Shown: positions 39,255 to 54,100 of the stretch, in pieces
Numbering within the stretch: the stretch's first letter is position 1
Layout: every line of letters begins with the position of its first letter
Source: Siniperca chuatsi
Lineage: Eukaryota; Chordata; Actinopteri; Centrarchiformes; Sinipercidae
Direction: 5' to 3'
Assembly: GCF_020085105.1 (NCBI RefSeq)
Contig: NC_058051.1
Span: 6,374,501-6,438,500, forward strand
Length of the DNA stretch: 64,000 bases
Position numbers and translations under genes: made by a program
The notes under the pieces: generated by a model
The model's input: the letters and a program-made list of their open reading frames with translations, nothing else
Databases searched by the model: none
Told to the model about the DNA's origin: nothing

Positions 39255-39378
39255 TGTAGAAAAGGTTTCAGTTGTAGTCAGTCTTGATTCTGAAAACAGT
39301 GTCCAGATGACTACGACTGAAACCTTTTCTATGATGGAACACTCCTGGACGAATGAGGGACTACACCGTCTTGTTTTG
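39255..39378 (-). mobile_element. Small inverted-repeat element, copy B (internally deleted)
   Basis: Reverse-strand relative of 27745-27973: GTAGTCCCTCATTCGTCC, the TCTGGACACTG arm and GAAAAGGTTTCAG are shared, but most of the interior is gone. It is flanked by AAGGTATGAAATT at 39242-39254 and 39379-39391, a perfect 13-base target duplication. Confidence 0.75.
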
Positions 39379-39739
39379 AAGGTATGAAATTATTTAATAA
39401 AATCACTCTGAATATGAGGGTTTTTTAAATTTCTTTTTAAACATGTGCATTTTTGGCCTAAAACTCAGTCTCTCCTTAAATCTTGATTAAGCTTTAAGTG
39501 TATGAGATGGACAAATTTATGGGGAAAAAGCAATGAGTGCAGTGACAAACGTGTCATTGAATGGATGGAGAATGAAACAATTAAACTACAATGAACAAAA
39601 GACTGATGAAACATGAATGCTACTCGGAAGACATGAATTCCACAAATTACTTTCAGTGGAAAATGAAGATAGAAATTTCCCTAATCTGTATTTTAAATAT
39701 GTGCATGTACTGTAGTCACAGGTGATGTTTTACTCCCCC

Positions 39740-40890
39740 CCACCCAATGCCAGTTATGCCCTCATGCTCAAATTATGTCAATCACACCTCTAATCGCCTG
39801 TCAAGCCTACTTATACCAGCTAGCTCCACTGCTGGAAAACCTTGCCTCACAAGAATGCCTCACAAGAAGCCATCCTTAACGGCCTCGCCCCATGCACTCT
39901 CTCAGCTTATCTAACCGACTGGAATGTTTCAAGGTATAACACACCACAAACCAGCTTCCCTTTCCCTCTCTTGACATCATGTCTATCAGCAATTTCATCA
40001 CCCATGCTCATTCCATTCTGAAAATCCGCTCCTCTATCATCCAGATCTACACCAGGAATAAGCTTTATCATCAAACTAGTTACTGGCAGCCATTATCCTT
40101 CTACCTCCCATTCCCACGCTAATCAAAGGCTTGCAAAAACAAGAACCCACTCTCACAGCAAACTGCTTGCCACTCACTTACCACTTTCTCAGCCTCTGCA
40201 TCCATTCTATCATGTATGTTCAAGCTACTCATCCCCCGTGGTAGACTTAACTCTAGAACGTTCTTTCTCGTTTTTTCCGGCTTCCCGCAGTGCTCCACAT
40301 TTGCTCCAACATCCTCTACCTATAATCCTTCTCTTCACCCCAGCCTATCTGGCATCACCCTTCGTACTTCTGACTCTCATATTGTCATATTCGGAGAAGT
40401 AAACGACCAGCTGGGAGCTTCATTCCCCATCGACATTTTCCATCTAGGGTCCTACCTCAGCCCATGCCGCTGACCAACTACATCAGTTCTAGGTATGCCG
40501 TGAAAGGTCTTATCTCAAGACCCACTCTTTCTCACCAAATCAGGGAGAATGGACACTCAATTCTGGTTTCACAAGCATTTTCACCAAGTCCTCTGCATTT
40601 CTGGAATATCTTCAAAATACTATTCCAGCCTTTCTGTCCGCATTGGTACAGCTTTTACAGCAGTCAGACTGGGTATCTCAGATCAAACCATTCAAGTCCT
40701 TGGTTGCTGGTCATCTCAGGCATCTCACTCCTATATTTGCAATAATCCTATCGATCAAGCTCAGCGCACCTCAGCTCCATTTAAATCTCTTTTTGAGGCC
40801 CGTAATTGGCTCGGGTGACTCAGCTCCCGAGACGGATACCCCACACTGAGTCTCCTCCTCCCTGGCCTTTAATACAGTATATCCGTTACT
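39740..40890 (+). pseudogene. DIRS-like tyrosine-recombinase element relic, 5' part
   Basis: From about 40200 broken + frames read as a tyrosine recombinase. The catalytic end (40549-40740) reads VRIGTAFTAVRLGISDQTIQ then VLGCWSSQ and SYIC. The arginine (40639-40641), the tryptophan and the tyrosine of the active-site set are present, but the histidine of the H-x-x-R box is a leucine. Earlier frames (40216-40473) resemble the recombinase core. Frameshifts and stops make it non-functional. DIRS/Ngaro and Crypton recombinases look alike at this level. Confidence 0.65.
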
Positions 40891-41212
40891 AGACTATATA
40901 CAAGAAGTGGACATAGTCTCCGGGTCTGAAAAGCGAAGCCAATGCGAAAGTTAAAACTACATTCTTTCTAATGGCCAGCAGGGGGTGACTCCACTGGTTG
41001 CAAAAAGAAGTCAGATTTTATAGAAGAGAGAAGAGAAAATGACGCTACTTCTCACTTGATTTATTACCTCAGTAAACACTTTCTTAATGAGTTTATGGTC
41101 ACAATCACTAGTTTCAAGTCTTCTTCAATACAGCATGATGTTAATTTTGTTAATTATGGTCCCATTTAGAGTAAAATAGACGATAAAGCAGGGTATGCTT
41201 TAGGGCATGGCT

Positions 41213-41290
41213 ACCTTCAATTCAATTTATTTATATAGTGCCAATTCATAATAGAAGTTATCTCATTGCACTTTTCCTATAGAGCAGGTC
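41213..41290 (-). mobile_element. LINE 3' tail fragment inside the MITE
   Basis: The reverse complement gives TTATGAATTGGCACTATATA with the AATTGAATT end, the same tail as at 21775-21910 and 53590-53732. Confidence 0.7.
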
Positions 41291-41369
41291 TAGAGGCAGA
41301 GTAGAAAGTCCAACGACCGAGTAAGAAAGTCCAAAACTAGACACGGGTGAAACTTATCAGAGCAGGGCA

Positions 41370-41525
41370 AACAATCAGAACTGGAGGGAAAACACACAAA
41401 GACAGGAAGTGAAGTTACATGACACATGAGGGGAAGTCTTTATCAAAATAAAACAGGACAGATCACTGACAGAAAAACATGAGACAAAGAAGAACATGAT
41501 CTAGGGAGCAGAGCAGGATGTGACA
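41370..41525 (-). repeat. TGTCA-family repeat fragment inside the MITE
   Basis: The reverse complement carries TGTCCTGTTTTATTTTGA and an ACTTCCTGTCTTTGTGTG stretch, blocks also seen at 30639-31020. Confidence 0.5.
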
Positions 41526-41825
41526 CTTCTAAGAACTTTGACCCTTTCACAGTATGTTTTCAGTTCATGAAATCACAGTTAACGTGAATTACAGATGCAC
41601 CTTGCCAACCAAGCAAGCTAGCTAGCGCTTGCGTTTGCCTTAGGTAGAAACCTTCACTCCTCCCCAGCTCCACCCTCTCGTCCAAATATAGTCACTTCTA
41701 GTTTCAAAAATCCAAGATGGCGTCGGCCAAAATGCCAAACTCAAGGCTTCAAAACACCAGTCCACAAACCAATGGGTGATGTGACAGTGGCTACGTCCAC
41801 TTCTTTTATACAGTCTGTGGTTTCA

Positions 41826-42185
41826 GATTGGCCTAAAAGGACAACTTCCTTCCCCACGTTTATCCCCTTTCTCACATCCATTCATCCATCCGAACTTTTG
41901 TCTCTGGCCTTCTGGCAGTGAAAGTAATTAGTTCCAAGACAATAATCCCTTTTTTAGGTAGAGTATAGCTACATAGCCTACTCCAAATATTTTACCAACC
42001 TGTACAAGAGCAGCACCTGTACAAGATTGAACGTGCCCCAGACAAACAGGACTCCCGATACAGATCCCCCACAATGAGTCTCCTCCTCCCTGGCCTTCAA
42101 TATATCCGTCCCAGACTGGCCTAAATTGATAGCTTCCTCCCCCACGTTTATCCCCTTCCTCACCTCAATTCATCCATCCTCAACA
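41826..42185 (+). repeat. 3' region of the tyrosine-recombinase element, continued and duplicated
   Basis: 41826-41915 continues the element cut at 40890 (CCCCACGTTTATCCCC, CATTCATCCATCC). 42046-42185 repeats the whole 3' block from CTCCCGATACAGATCC to CTCAATTCATCCATCC, so the terminal block is present twice. Confidence 0.6.
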
Positions 42186-42821
42186 TCGAATACTTCCTTA
42201 TTTCATTAAACCTTTAAAGTCACATTGTTGTGACATGGTCCTTGCTAGTGAACAACACTAACAATACAGCCCGACTGCTTTGCAATACCTGAGGAACAAA
42301 GTGAACATCCAATAATTTGCGTAGCTTCTCTGAACTGTTTGTCTTCATCAAAAACAAAGTCTTAAATTACTGTTTACAGCAAGTCATCAGCTCTTTCCCA
42401 CTTGAATCCTGTTCCCACATATCTGCATCTTGCTGCTCAACCTCATTAAAACTTTGATTAGATTTAAAAGCATGTAACGTTACACCTGAATGCCCAAAGT
42501 GATGACCTCAATTTTGACCTCAGCCAACAAACTATTGTATTTCCATTGACTCAGCAGAAGACCAACCATTGATCATTATGTAAAAACAGACAGGAGAAAA
42601 TGGCAATTAAGCACAATATGGAAACACAACACTTTAAACAAGGTGAAATACCTGCAGTGCTGTGTATTTATTCATTGATTCCAGCACATAATCTGCAGAA
42701 GAAAGTCTGGATGATAGTCTGAAATACAAAATAGCACTTTGTCGCAACTCCAAATGAGTTAAAAACAGCTTTATAAAAAAGTTAAGCTTAAGTTAGTCTT
42801 TTGTTCGTATGCAAAGATTCG
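42186..42821. other. Intergenic, no gene seen
   Basis: No coding frame, RNA gene or identifiable element. Confidence 0.5.
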
Positions 42822-42905
42822 TATAATAATAATAATAATAATAATAATAAAACTTTATTTATAGAGCACTTATCAAAACAAAGTACAAAGTGCTTCACAG
42901 CAAGA
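42822..42905 (-). repeat. (AAT)n tract and retroposon tail
   Basis: About nine AAT units followed by AACTTTATTTATAGAGCACT and CAAAGTGCTTCACAG; same arrangement as 28361-28500. Confidence 0.65.
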
Positions 42906-45260
<2,355 letters not shown>

Positions 45261-45535
45261 ATTTTTCTGGGAACATTAAAGGCATTCTGAAGACATTTTC
45301 ACAGTCACTTTCATTTCTATACCAAAACTCACAATTTGAAAGCCAGTATGTCAAGCCATCCAAGATTCAAAACCAAGTACAAACTGCTGTGTGCAATAGG
45401 CGAAAACAGACAGAAACAGAAATAAAAATTCAAGCTGGAGGGTCCGCTGGGGTTGAGGCCGGGGGTTGGAGCTCAGCTCTGGGGCTTAACGATCAGCCAG
45501 GGCAGGTGCTGGGGCCTGTAGCCCTTGGGGAAATT

Positions 45536-46010
45536 CTAACCTGATGAGGAAAAAGTAAGGGATCACCAAAGTTTTTACAATTCATCCAGAGGGGGACATG
45601 AATGTGTCCAACAGATGTCATGGCAATCCATCCAATAGTTGTTGAAACATTTTACTCAAAATAACAATGTCAACCTCATAGTGGCACTATAGAGAAAGTC
45701 AGAGGATTATGTCATTAGGCTACATCGTCTGGGAGGAACATCTGTACAAAATTTTGTGAAAATCTCTCTGGTAGATGTTGATATTTCACAGGATAAGTGA
45801 AAACGTTGACCAGCTGGTGACACTAAAGGAAAGGTCAGGGGATCACTAATGTGATGCGGTTTCATCCTCTGGAGAACATGGATGTTTCTACAAAATTTCA
45901 TGGCAATTCCTTCAGTAGTTGTTGATATATTTCAGTCTGGACCAAAGTGGTGTATCAACTGACCAGCTGACATTGCCATCCCTAATCATGCTGCTAGTGT
46001 GGCTAAAAAT
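45536..46010 (+). repeat. Internally repetitive interspersed repeat, copy B
   Basis: Same module order as 20935-21640: AAGGGATCACCAAAG, CAATCCATCCAATAGTTG, CATGGCAATTCCTTC, ending GCCATCCCTAATCATGC. No coding capacity seen. Confidence 0.65.
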
Positions 46011-48056
46011 GGATGAAATCATAACAGCTACTGAGCTCGCATGTCATTAGATTCATCTCCATGACAACAGAGCAAACTCCAACCATTCCATCCAATAAAG
46101 ACTGTGTGATACGGTTTAAAGGCTCTGGAAAAAAGTAGTGAGTTGATAGTGAGTTGCAATTGTTGTGTCAAACTGTTTCATTTTGGCTATAACAGAAGAA
46201 AAATGTGAAGGGGTTCACAACTTTCTGAAACCACTGCCTGTAAATACTGACTGTAAATTTGCAATATCCACATGAACTAGAATTTGTCGTGGTGGCTGTA
46301 AAACAGATACAAAAATGATGAATAGTGCAAATACATACAATTGTCTCAGCAATAAGAAAACGTTATCTTTATCAGACTACAAATTTGTACCACAGAGAGC
46401 CAGGTAGCATAACATTAGAAAGCTCAACACAACTCTACACATTCATAGACCAAGCCCTGTAGCCTCGCAGCCCTCAGCTGAATAGCTTAGCGTGAATTCA
46501 TAAGAAAAACATCTGTAAAGGTGGCCATCCAATCAATTTTCCCATCACATCTCCTTATTCACATAATCCAGGCTCTGATAAGTGCTGATTAGCTGTGAAA
46601 ACTAATAGGCCAGTCTGAATCCATACATGAGACAGACGTCTGCAGGAGTGTGCAGTGCATACAGACAGCCAAGAATGTAGACAACACACAGACCTGAACA
46701 CAGTAAATGTGCTTTTGGCTGGGCAGCGATAACCTCAGAGACCAGAGGCTCATAAATGGGGTAAAGTGTGACGCACAGACCCTCAAGGGATCCCATTAAA
46801 TCAACACACACACAAACTGCATTTTCCCATTTTCCTCAATGATCAGCAAATTCAGTGTGATCCCTCCAGTCACCAGCAATCTAAAAGCAGATCAGAGTGT
46901 GAGAGGGGCTTCCCTCAGGGTACCAAGTCAAGGGTTCATGAGTTCTGCATATGCAGCTGCCCTCTGCTCTGCCAGTCTATCTAGAGACTTCATGGATGGC
47001 TTATGAAGTGCACTGTATCTCCCTGCTGCTCTTACTATTATTAGGTATTTATTATCGCTTCCCTGATTCTTTTGGAAAACATTTATTAAAAAAGTTGAAC
47101 ACAGGCAGCAAATATAGTAGTTCTGTATTTTTTATTTTGCCCTGTTATTATGCTGCATCACATTCAGATTAGAAAAAGCTCATAAAACGGAAAGCATAAA
47201 AGGATTAAGACCTCATCTACAGCTACCTAACATCACGACTTCAACCTTTACTTGAGAGTCTGAAAGGTAGATGCAGTCACTAGCCAACCCACCCACCACC
47301 TACAGACAATGTGCGTCCGATCTTACGAGCAGACTGGAGCTGCTCTCCAAATTCATTATTTACTAGAGAGGTTACGGTCGTAGCTTCAAAGACGCTGTGT
47401 ATGAGCCGGTAAGAGGCGTGGGCAAATGGAGAGGTTTCACTTCAAAACTCTGTAAAGGTCCCCCAACTCCTGAGGATGTAATTTTAAAAATCAGTCAGAA
47501 ATCCAAGTCAAGGTATACTGTAATAACCATCTGAGCAGCCTCTGGCCAGAATTACTGAAACCTCTGCCAGAAAAGTATAACAAAGAACACATTAATAATT
47601 TTGTGGTAGAGAAACATTTCTTTACACTGAAGTTTAGTTATGTAAAGGTGTATGGCTAAAAAGAGAGGAAAATGCACAGTAGGTTCTCCAAACACAGGGT
47701 TTTTAGTGCTGATAAAGACAAATACACTGAGAGAAAAATGTTCATTACAAATAAAATTTTGTTTGTGACATTATTGTGAAATGCACAATTTGAAACCAAA
47801 CAACTGTTCACACAAAGTAAACTGCTCAGTCCTTGAAAATAAAATGAGAAGCAGAAATGATCTTCAGCAAATGATTCTGCATTCTGCCGAAAGTGGGCAC
47901 CACCGCCAGCTCAAATCCATGATGCCGGTGAGAAATAATGCTAAAAATGTCTGAACAAAAACAGTGTAGCAAATAACTGACAGCAGGAAGGGACAAAAGT
48001 TCATTTCTGGCAAGCAGTGCTTCCCTTTATCCTCCAAGTCTTTGAGAGAACTGAGC
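46011..48056. other. 3' flank of zgpat, no other gene seen
   Basis: No coding exon recognised. The zgpat 3' untranslated region should occupy the right end (reading leftward from 48057), but no clear end could be assigned; a TTTATT (AATAAA on the minus strand) lies about 0.9 kb away near 47130. Confidence 0.45.
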
Positions 48057-48195
48057 TTAGAACTCAGTCATCTTCTTGTGCGTGTCAGCCTTCTTGTGCT
48101 CTCTCTGGATGGACAGCTCCTGGGCTTTCTGCTGGGCCAGCAGCCGGCGGGCCGCTGACAGCTTCTCTTCCAGCTGCTTCACTCTGGATGTGTCC
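48057..48195 (-). CDS. zgpat: zgpat coding exon 6 (C-terminal coiled coil)
   Basis: Encodes [19 protein letters not shown] and further heptad-type sequence, ending [11 protein letters not shown] and TAA at 48057-48059. Acceptor TGTGCAAAG. The terminal peptide is almost the same as in the human protein, which fixes the frame. Confidence 0.94.
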
Positions 48196-51100
48196 CTTTG
48201 CACACACAAACAACAAATAGATTAGGAAGTGGGAAGAGACAAGTTTTAGCTGCACTTTCTAGAATAAGTTGGCCACAAATCTAACCTTGAATCTTTATAC
48301 CTTATTTACATTTTTACACAACTCCCACAAGCTTTCTTAATTGTGAATTTAAATTAATTACCACTTTACTTGACAGGAGCTTCATAGCAACTAATGTACT
48401 TATATTTTACAATGAATCATGGTTGTGTAAACAGTGCATTTCTGTACTGTTATGCTAGGATTGATCATGTGTCTGTACTCTCCATGGAGGAGAAAACAGC
48501 TGCTGAGCATCTTTGGAGAGACAGGGAGTTGATGTCCCATTGGAATTTACTGATCCTTAATGACGTCATTTAAGGTCAGTTAGAAATGTACAATAAATGA
48601 ACAACATACACAGAACTCAGTACTGACCTTCCTGTTTGTCTGTTGAGTGACTCAGTCAATTTCTGGATCCCCCTTTCAGTCTGGGACACCCTCTCAGCAG
48701 CTTGAAACAGCTTCACATTCAGACTCCTCTTGGTGCTTTTTCCTCCCCTGTAAGCCTCCACCCCAGTCCCTGCTGATGGCGCAGCAGCACCCCCCTCAGC
48801 AGGATCAGCGCTCTTGCCTCCTAGCTTGTGGTTGAGAAAGTCAAAGACGGTATGGCGCCCTTCAGTGGCGACCCGAGGCTTTCTGCGTCTCTTTGGCCGG
48901 CCCGTTTGTGTGCCATCTTTAGCGGCCTTGCTCTGGGTGCGTCTCTGGGTGAACTTGGCACACTGGTCCAGAGACTTACCTTTGGGTAGGACCATTGCTA
49001 TGACTGGCTCTACTCGGCCCTCCTGCATCTTTCCTAAGCCTGAGAAAACAAAAGCAAATGAGTGAGGAAGAGGAACATGTTAAATTTTATTTTGTACATG
49101 AAAGCAAGAATACTGGTGAAATTTAAAATGCATTCTATCATTTCAACACATTTCTATACGTAAATGAGGTTTCTTATTTAATCAGAATCACAGTTACCCT
49201 AAATACAAAGTGCAATTAGAGTACCTACATATTACAAACATACTTTTATCTAAATAAGTGTATTTTTAGGCCAACTAGGTTAAAAATTACTAGCAAAACC
49301 ATATTCAAAAAAATAATATCCAGCCTCTGTAATGTTACATAAGCATGTGGTACATGTCTGCATGTTTTGTTAATTCATTATCTCTGTGTTTAATCATATA
49401 GCATGTTCCCCTTGTTCTGTATTGTTATGCTCAGCTTGCAAACATAACCTTAAGTTAACACGTAATATTTATGTTTTGCATTTGGCCCATACATTATACT
49501 TCTGTATTCTGGGATCTTATCCTGTAGTTGGTATGAGCCTATCCTCTCCATGGGTGAAGAAACACGTGGTTATGTACTTAACAGGGGAGTGCAAAGGGAA
49601 AGTGCACAAAAACATAAACACTTGGCAACACTAGACTTAAACATACATTTTAAAGCTAGCGTTAGGTTATATTTTTATGAACATTTAAAACATTATATAT
49701 TCTGTTTAAATGACTCTTGTTGCCCTCTAGTGTCTTGTTAACCTATGGCACCCATCTTGTTACTTAAATGAAATGACTGTTTGATATTTTTGTTGTATCT
49801 TTTGTGACCACTGGTTGAAGTTTGTGCAAGACTCCTTTGAATTATACTTACGTCTATTCATTTTGACCTTTAAAAAAAAAAAATTCCCTTGTCATATGGT
49901 CAATGTCCCAGCATATATGTGATTAGATGATGATGTCGTCACTGGACATTTTGCTGTACTCCTTGTTTCCTTCCCATGGGTATTTATGTCTATTTTGTCT
50001 TACTGAAACCTGGCTGGGTCATGAAGAATACGTTAGCCTAAATGAATCCACTCCGCCCAGTCATATTAATACTCACATTCCTCGAGGCACCGGCCGAGGA
50101 GGTGGAGTTGCAGCCATCTTCGACTAAAGCCTATTAATCAACCCTAAACCTAAACTAAATTATAACTCATTCAAATGCCTTGTTCTTAGTCATTAAAACT
50201 CAACCTGGAAAACACGACAACCAATTCTATTTGTTATAGTGTACCACGCTCCTTGGCCTTATTCTGAATTTTGATCTGAATTCTGAATTGTAGGTGATTT
50301 CAATATTCATGTGCATGTTGAATGACAGCCTTAGTACTGCGTTTATCTCATTATTAGATTTGATTGGCTTTTGTCAGAGTGTACATAAACTCACTCACTG
50401 TTTTAACCACATCCTTGACCTTGTTCTGGTATAGGGCATTGAAATTGGACATTTAATAGTCTTTCCACAGAATCCTTCAATATCGGACCATTACTTTATA
50501 ACTTTTGAGCTCCTATTACTGGACTATACGCCATTAGGCAAAAACCCCTACTCTAGATGTCTATCTGATAGTACTGTAGCTAAATTTAAGGAAGCGATCC
50601 AATCTGCATTTAATTTTATGCTATGTCTCGATATAACAGAAGACTCCTATGCTAATTTCAGCCCCTCCCAAATTGACCATCTTGTTGATAGTGCTGCAGG
50701 CTCACTGCGAATGACACTCGATTCTATCGCCCCTCTATAAAAGAGAATAATAAAACAAAAAAGGTTAGCTCCATGGTATAACCCCCAAACCCGCAAATTA
50801 AAGCAAACATTGTGAAAACTTGAAAGAAAATGGCGTTCCAACAACCTGGAAGAATCTCGTTTAGTCTGGCAGGATAGTCTTAAAACATATAGGAAAGCCC
50901 TCCGTAATGCCAGAGCAGCCTACTACTCATCATTAATAGAGGAAAATAAAAACAACCCCAGGTTTCTTTTCAGCACTGTAGCGAGGCTGACAGAGAATTG
51001 TATGTATTCCTATAGCCCTCAGTAGTAACGATTTCACAAGCTTCTTTAATAATAAAATCTTAACTATTAGAGAAAAAATTCATCACGTCCTGCCCTCAAC

Positions 51101-54100
51101 CGGTACCAATTTATATTCAAACACAGGAACCTTGGAAACAACTGTAAAACCTGATATATATTTTGACTGCTTTGCTCCTATCGACCTTCTTCAACTAACT
51201 TCGACGATTAATTCATCTAAGCCATCGACCTGTCTCTTAGACCCCATTCCAACTAGGTTGCTTAAAGACGTTTTACCCTTAGTTAGCACTTCGTTACTGG
51301 ATATGATCAATCTGTCTTTATTAACAGGTTATGCACCACAGTCCTTTAAAGTAGCTGTAATTAAACCTCTTCTTAAAAAACCCACTCTTGATCCAGGGGT
51401 TTCAGCCAACTATAGACCTATATTTAACGTTCCCTTTCTCTCTAAAATAAGAAATCAGGAAGGGGGCAAACACATTTTCACTGTATAATATATATATGTA
51501 TATATATATATATATATATAATTTTTACATTAAGTGAAGGCAGCAGAGTGTAGAATCTCTAAGCGTAAACTATGCCGATTGCTGTCTGTTCAACAGGTTG
51601 CTTTATCAGGCATGTACATCAATCCCGATTCAACAGGTGGCTTTATCAGGCATGTACGTCAATCCCGAATCAGAGCAGTAGCGATGATTGTTCTACTGAA
51701 AACATTATCACATAATCTAACAAATATGAAAGAATAATATCAGATAGTTAGAATAAACATAATTTTATGATTACTTAACAGCAGTTCTGTTTTTTGAATC
51801 GAATTTCGTTTATTATGGGTAAAGTGACAAATTAATAGAAAACCCAACAATCAAAACAACTTTCTAAGTTTCTTTGGGAAGTTTTGGTTGAGATCTGGTG
51901 ACTGCGAAGGCTATAGAATATTAACTTTGGGAATTAACCTGAACTCAGATAGCAAGAGGTAAAACAAGGAACAGATACGTAAAGTGACTGAATGTAAGTT
52001 ACAGAAAACCAAGGCAACAACTTAATATTTAAAACATTTATTACTAACACTACTAACAAAGAAAGACACAACAATGACTCATGGTGAGAAAGCAGTCGGC
52101 AATCAGTTGTGTGACTTTCTAAATAACAATACTTTATTTGAAGATTTTCAATCAGGATTTAGAGTGCATCATAGCACAGAGACAGCACTGGTGAAAATTA
52201 CAAATGACCTTTTAATTGCATCAGACAATGAACTTGTCTTGTTAGATCTTAGTGCTGAATTCGATACCATTGACCATCACATCCTATTACAGAGACTGGA
52301 ACATTCAATTGGCATTAAAGGAACCGCACTAAGCTGGTTTAAATCCTGTCTATCAGATCAATCTCAGTTTGTACATGTTAACAATGAGTCCTCCGTGCAC
52401 ACCAAAGTTAGTCACGGAGTTCCACAAGGTTCTGTACTTGGACCGATTCTATTCAGTTTATATATTGTATATGCTTCCTTTAGGCAATATTATTAGGAAA
52501 CACTCCATAAACTTTCATTGTTATGAGGATGATACCCAATTATATCTATCGATCAAGCCAGATGAAACTAACCAGTTAGCTAAACTTCAAGCATGCCTTA
52601 AGGACATAAAAACCTGGATGACCTGCAATTTTCTGATGTTAAACTCTGACAAAACTGAAGTTATGTACTTGGCCCCAAACACCTCTGTGACACATTGTCT
52701 AAAGATATAGTTGCTCTAGATGGCATCGCCCTGGTCTCCAGCACCGCCGTAAGGAACCTCAGAGTTATCTTTGATCAGGATTTATCCTTTAACTCCCACA
52801 TGAAACAAACTTCAAGGACTGCCTTCTTTCACCTACGTAACATTGCAAAAATAAAGCACATCCTGTCTCAAAATGTTGCTGAAAAACTAGTCCATGTATT
52901 TGTTACTTCTAGGTTGGACTATCGCAATTCCTTATTATCAAGTCCATTAAGAGTCTCCATTTGATCCAGAATGCTGCGGCACGTGTACTGACAAGAACTA
53001 GGAAAAGAGATCATATTTCTCCAATATTAGCTTCTCTGCACTGGCTCCCTGTAAAATCCAAAATAGAATTTAAAATCCTTCTCCTCACCTACAAAGCTCT
53101 TAATGGTCATGCTCATCAAGCTCATAATACCTTATTACCCGACTAGAACACTGCGCTCCCAGAATGCGGGGTTACTTGTGGTTCCTAGAATCTCCAAAAG
53201 TAGAACGGGAGCCAGAGCCTTCAGTTATCAAGCTCCTCTCCTGTGGAATCAGATCCCCGTTTGGGTTCGGGAACCATCCCTTAGTTATGCTGCTATAGGC
53301 CTAGACTGCCGGGAGACTTCCCATGATGCACCTCTTTCCTCTCTCCTTCTCTCCCTCTCCGTCTGTATGCATCTGTCATTCCTACTATTATCAACTTACA
53401 CATTACAACTTACACATTATTACTATTTTAAAATTCTAGTTGGTATTTGCATTGTGCTTCCCTCTCTCTCTCGCTCTCTCTCTCTCTCAAAACCTAACCC
53501 GGCACCGGCAGGTGGCCGCCCATCATTGAGTCTGGTTCTGCTAGAGGTTTCTGCCTCTTAAAAGGAAGTTTTTCCTTGCCACTGTCGCCAAGTGCTTGCT
53601 CATGGTGGGATTTGTTGGGTCTCTGTAAATAATATTATAATGAGTATGGTAGACCTGCTCTATAGGAAAAGTGCAATGAAATAACTTCTGTTATGAATTG
53701 GCGCTATATAAATAAAATTGAATTGAATTTATTTGCCTGAGGAAGACCAGTAGCTGGTCTAAACATTGCCAACAAAACTAAAGGGAGCTGTGATTCCAGT
53801 GTGTGGGTAATCCTAGTATTGCAATGTTACTGATTTTTTCCCCCTCTGCATGTGACCCCATAACTCTTTAGGTGCAGCTGGCAGCCACAGTGCAGAGTCT
53901 AAGGATCAACTCAAATTCTGAGGTGAATGCTCTGGTCAAGGGCAAAGGCAGAAGGATTTTTTAAATATAGCATGCATGTGTTTGGGGTAGGAGGAAACCC
54001 TGGGGAAACTCATGGGAACACGGGGAGAACATGCAAAATATGTCCCAGTCAAACTGGGACCTTCTTGCTTTGAGACAACAATAGAACAGAGGCACTATGT

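Larger units (their letters stand above)
40893..41820. mobile_element. MITE with AAGAAGTGGAC termini, nested
   Basis: Left end AGACTATATACAAGAAGTGG near 40893 matches the inverted right end AGACTGTATAAAAGAAGTGG near 41820. It splits the 3' part of the tyrosine-recombinase element: the sequence ending at 40890 continues at about 41826. No transposase frame. Confidence 0.65.
49870..53732 (+). mobile_element. CR1/L2/Rex1-type LINE, long but broken
   Basis: Antisense to zgpat, within its intron 4. Visible in order: endonuclease start ([13 protein letters not shown], about 49990), a DFNIHV-type endonuclease block near 50290-50320, the linker (51132-51440, with PDIYFDCF and SANYRPIFN), reverse transcriptase 52085-53160 ([32 protein letters not shown], with [10 protein letters not shown] in place of the usual YADD), and a 3' end (53590-53732: GGGATTTGTTGGGTCTCTG, ATGAATTGGCGCTATATAAA). 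Several stops and frameshifts occur and a ~640-base insert lies at 51447-52084. The 3' tail matches 21775-21910, 41213-41290 and 63396-63645. Confidence 0.85.
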
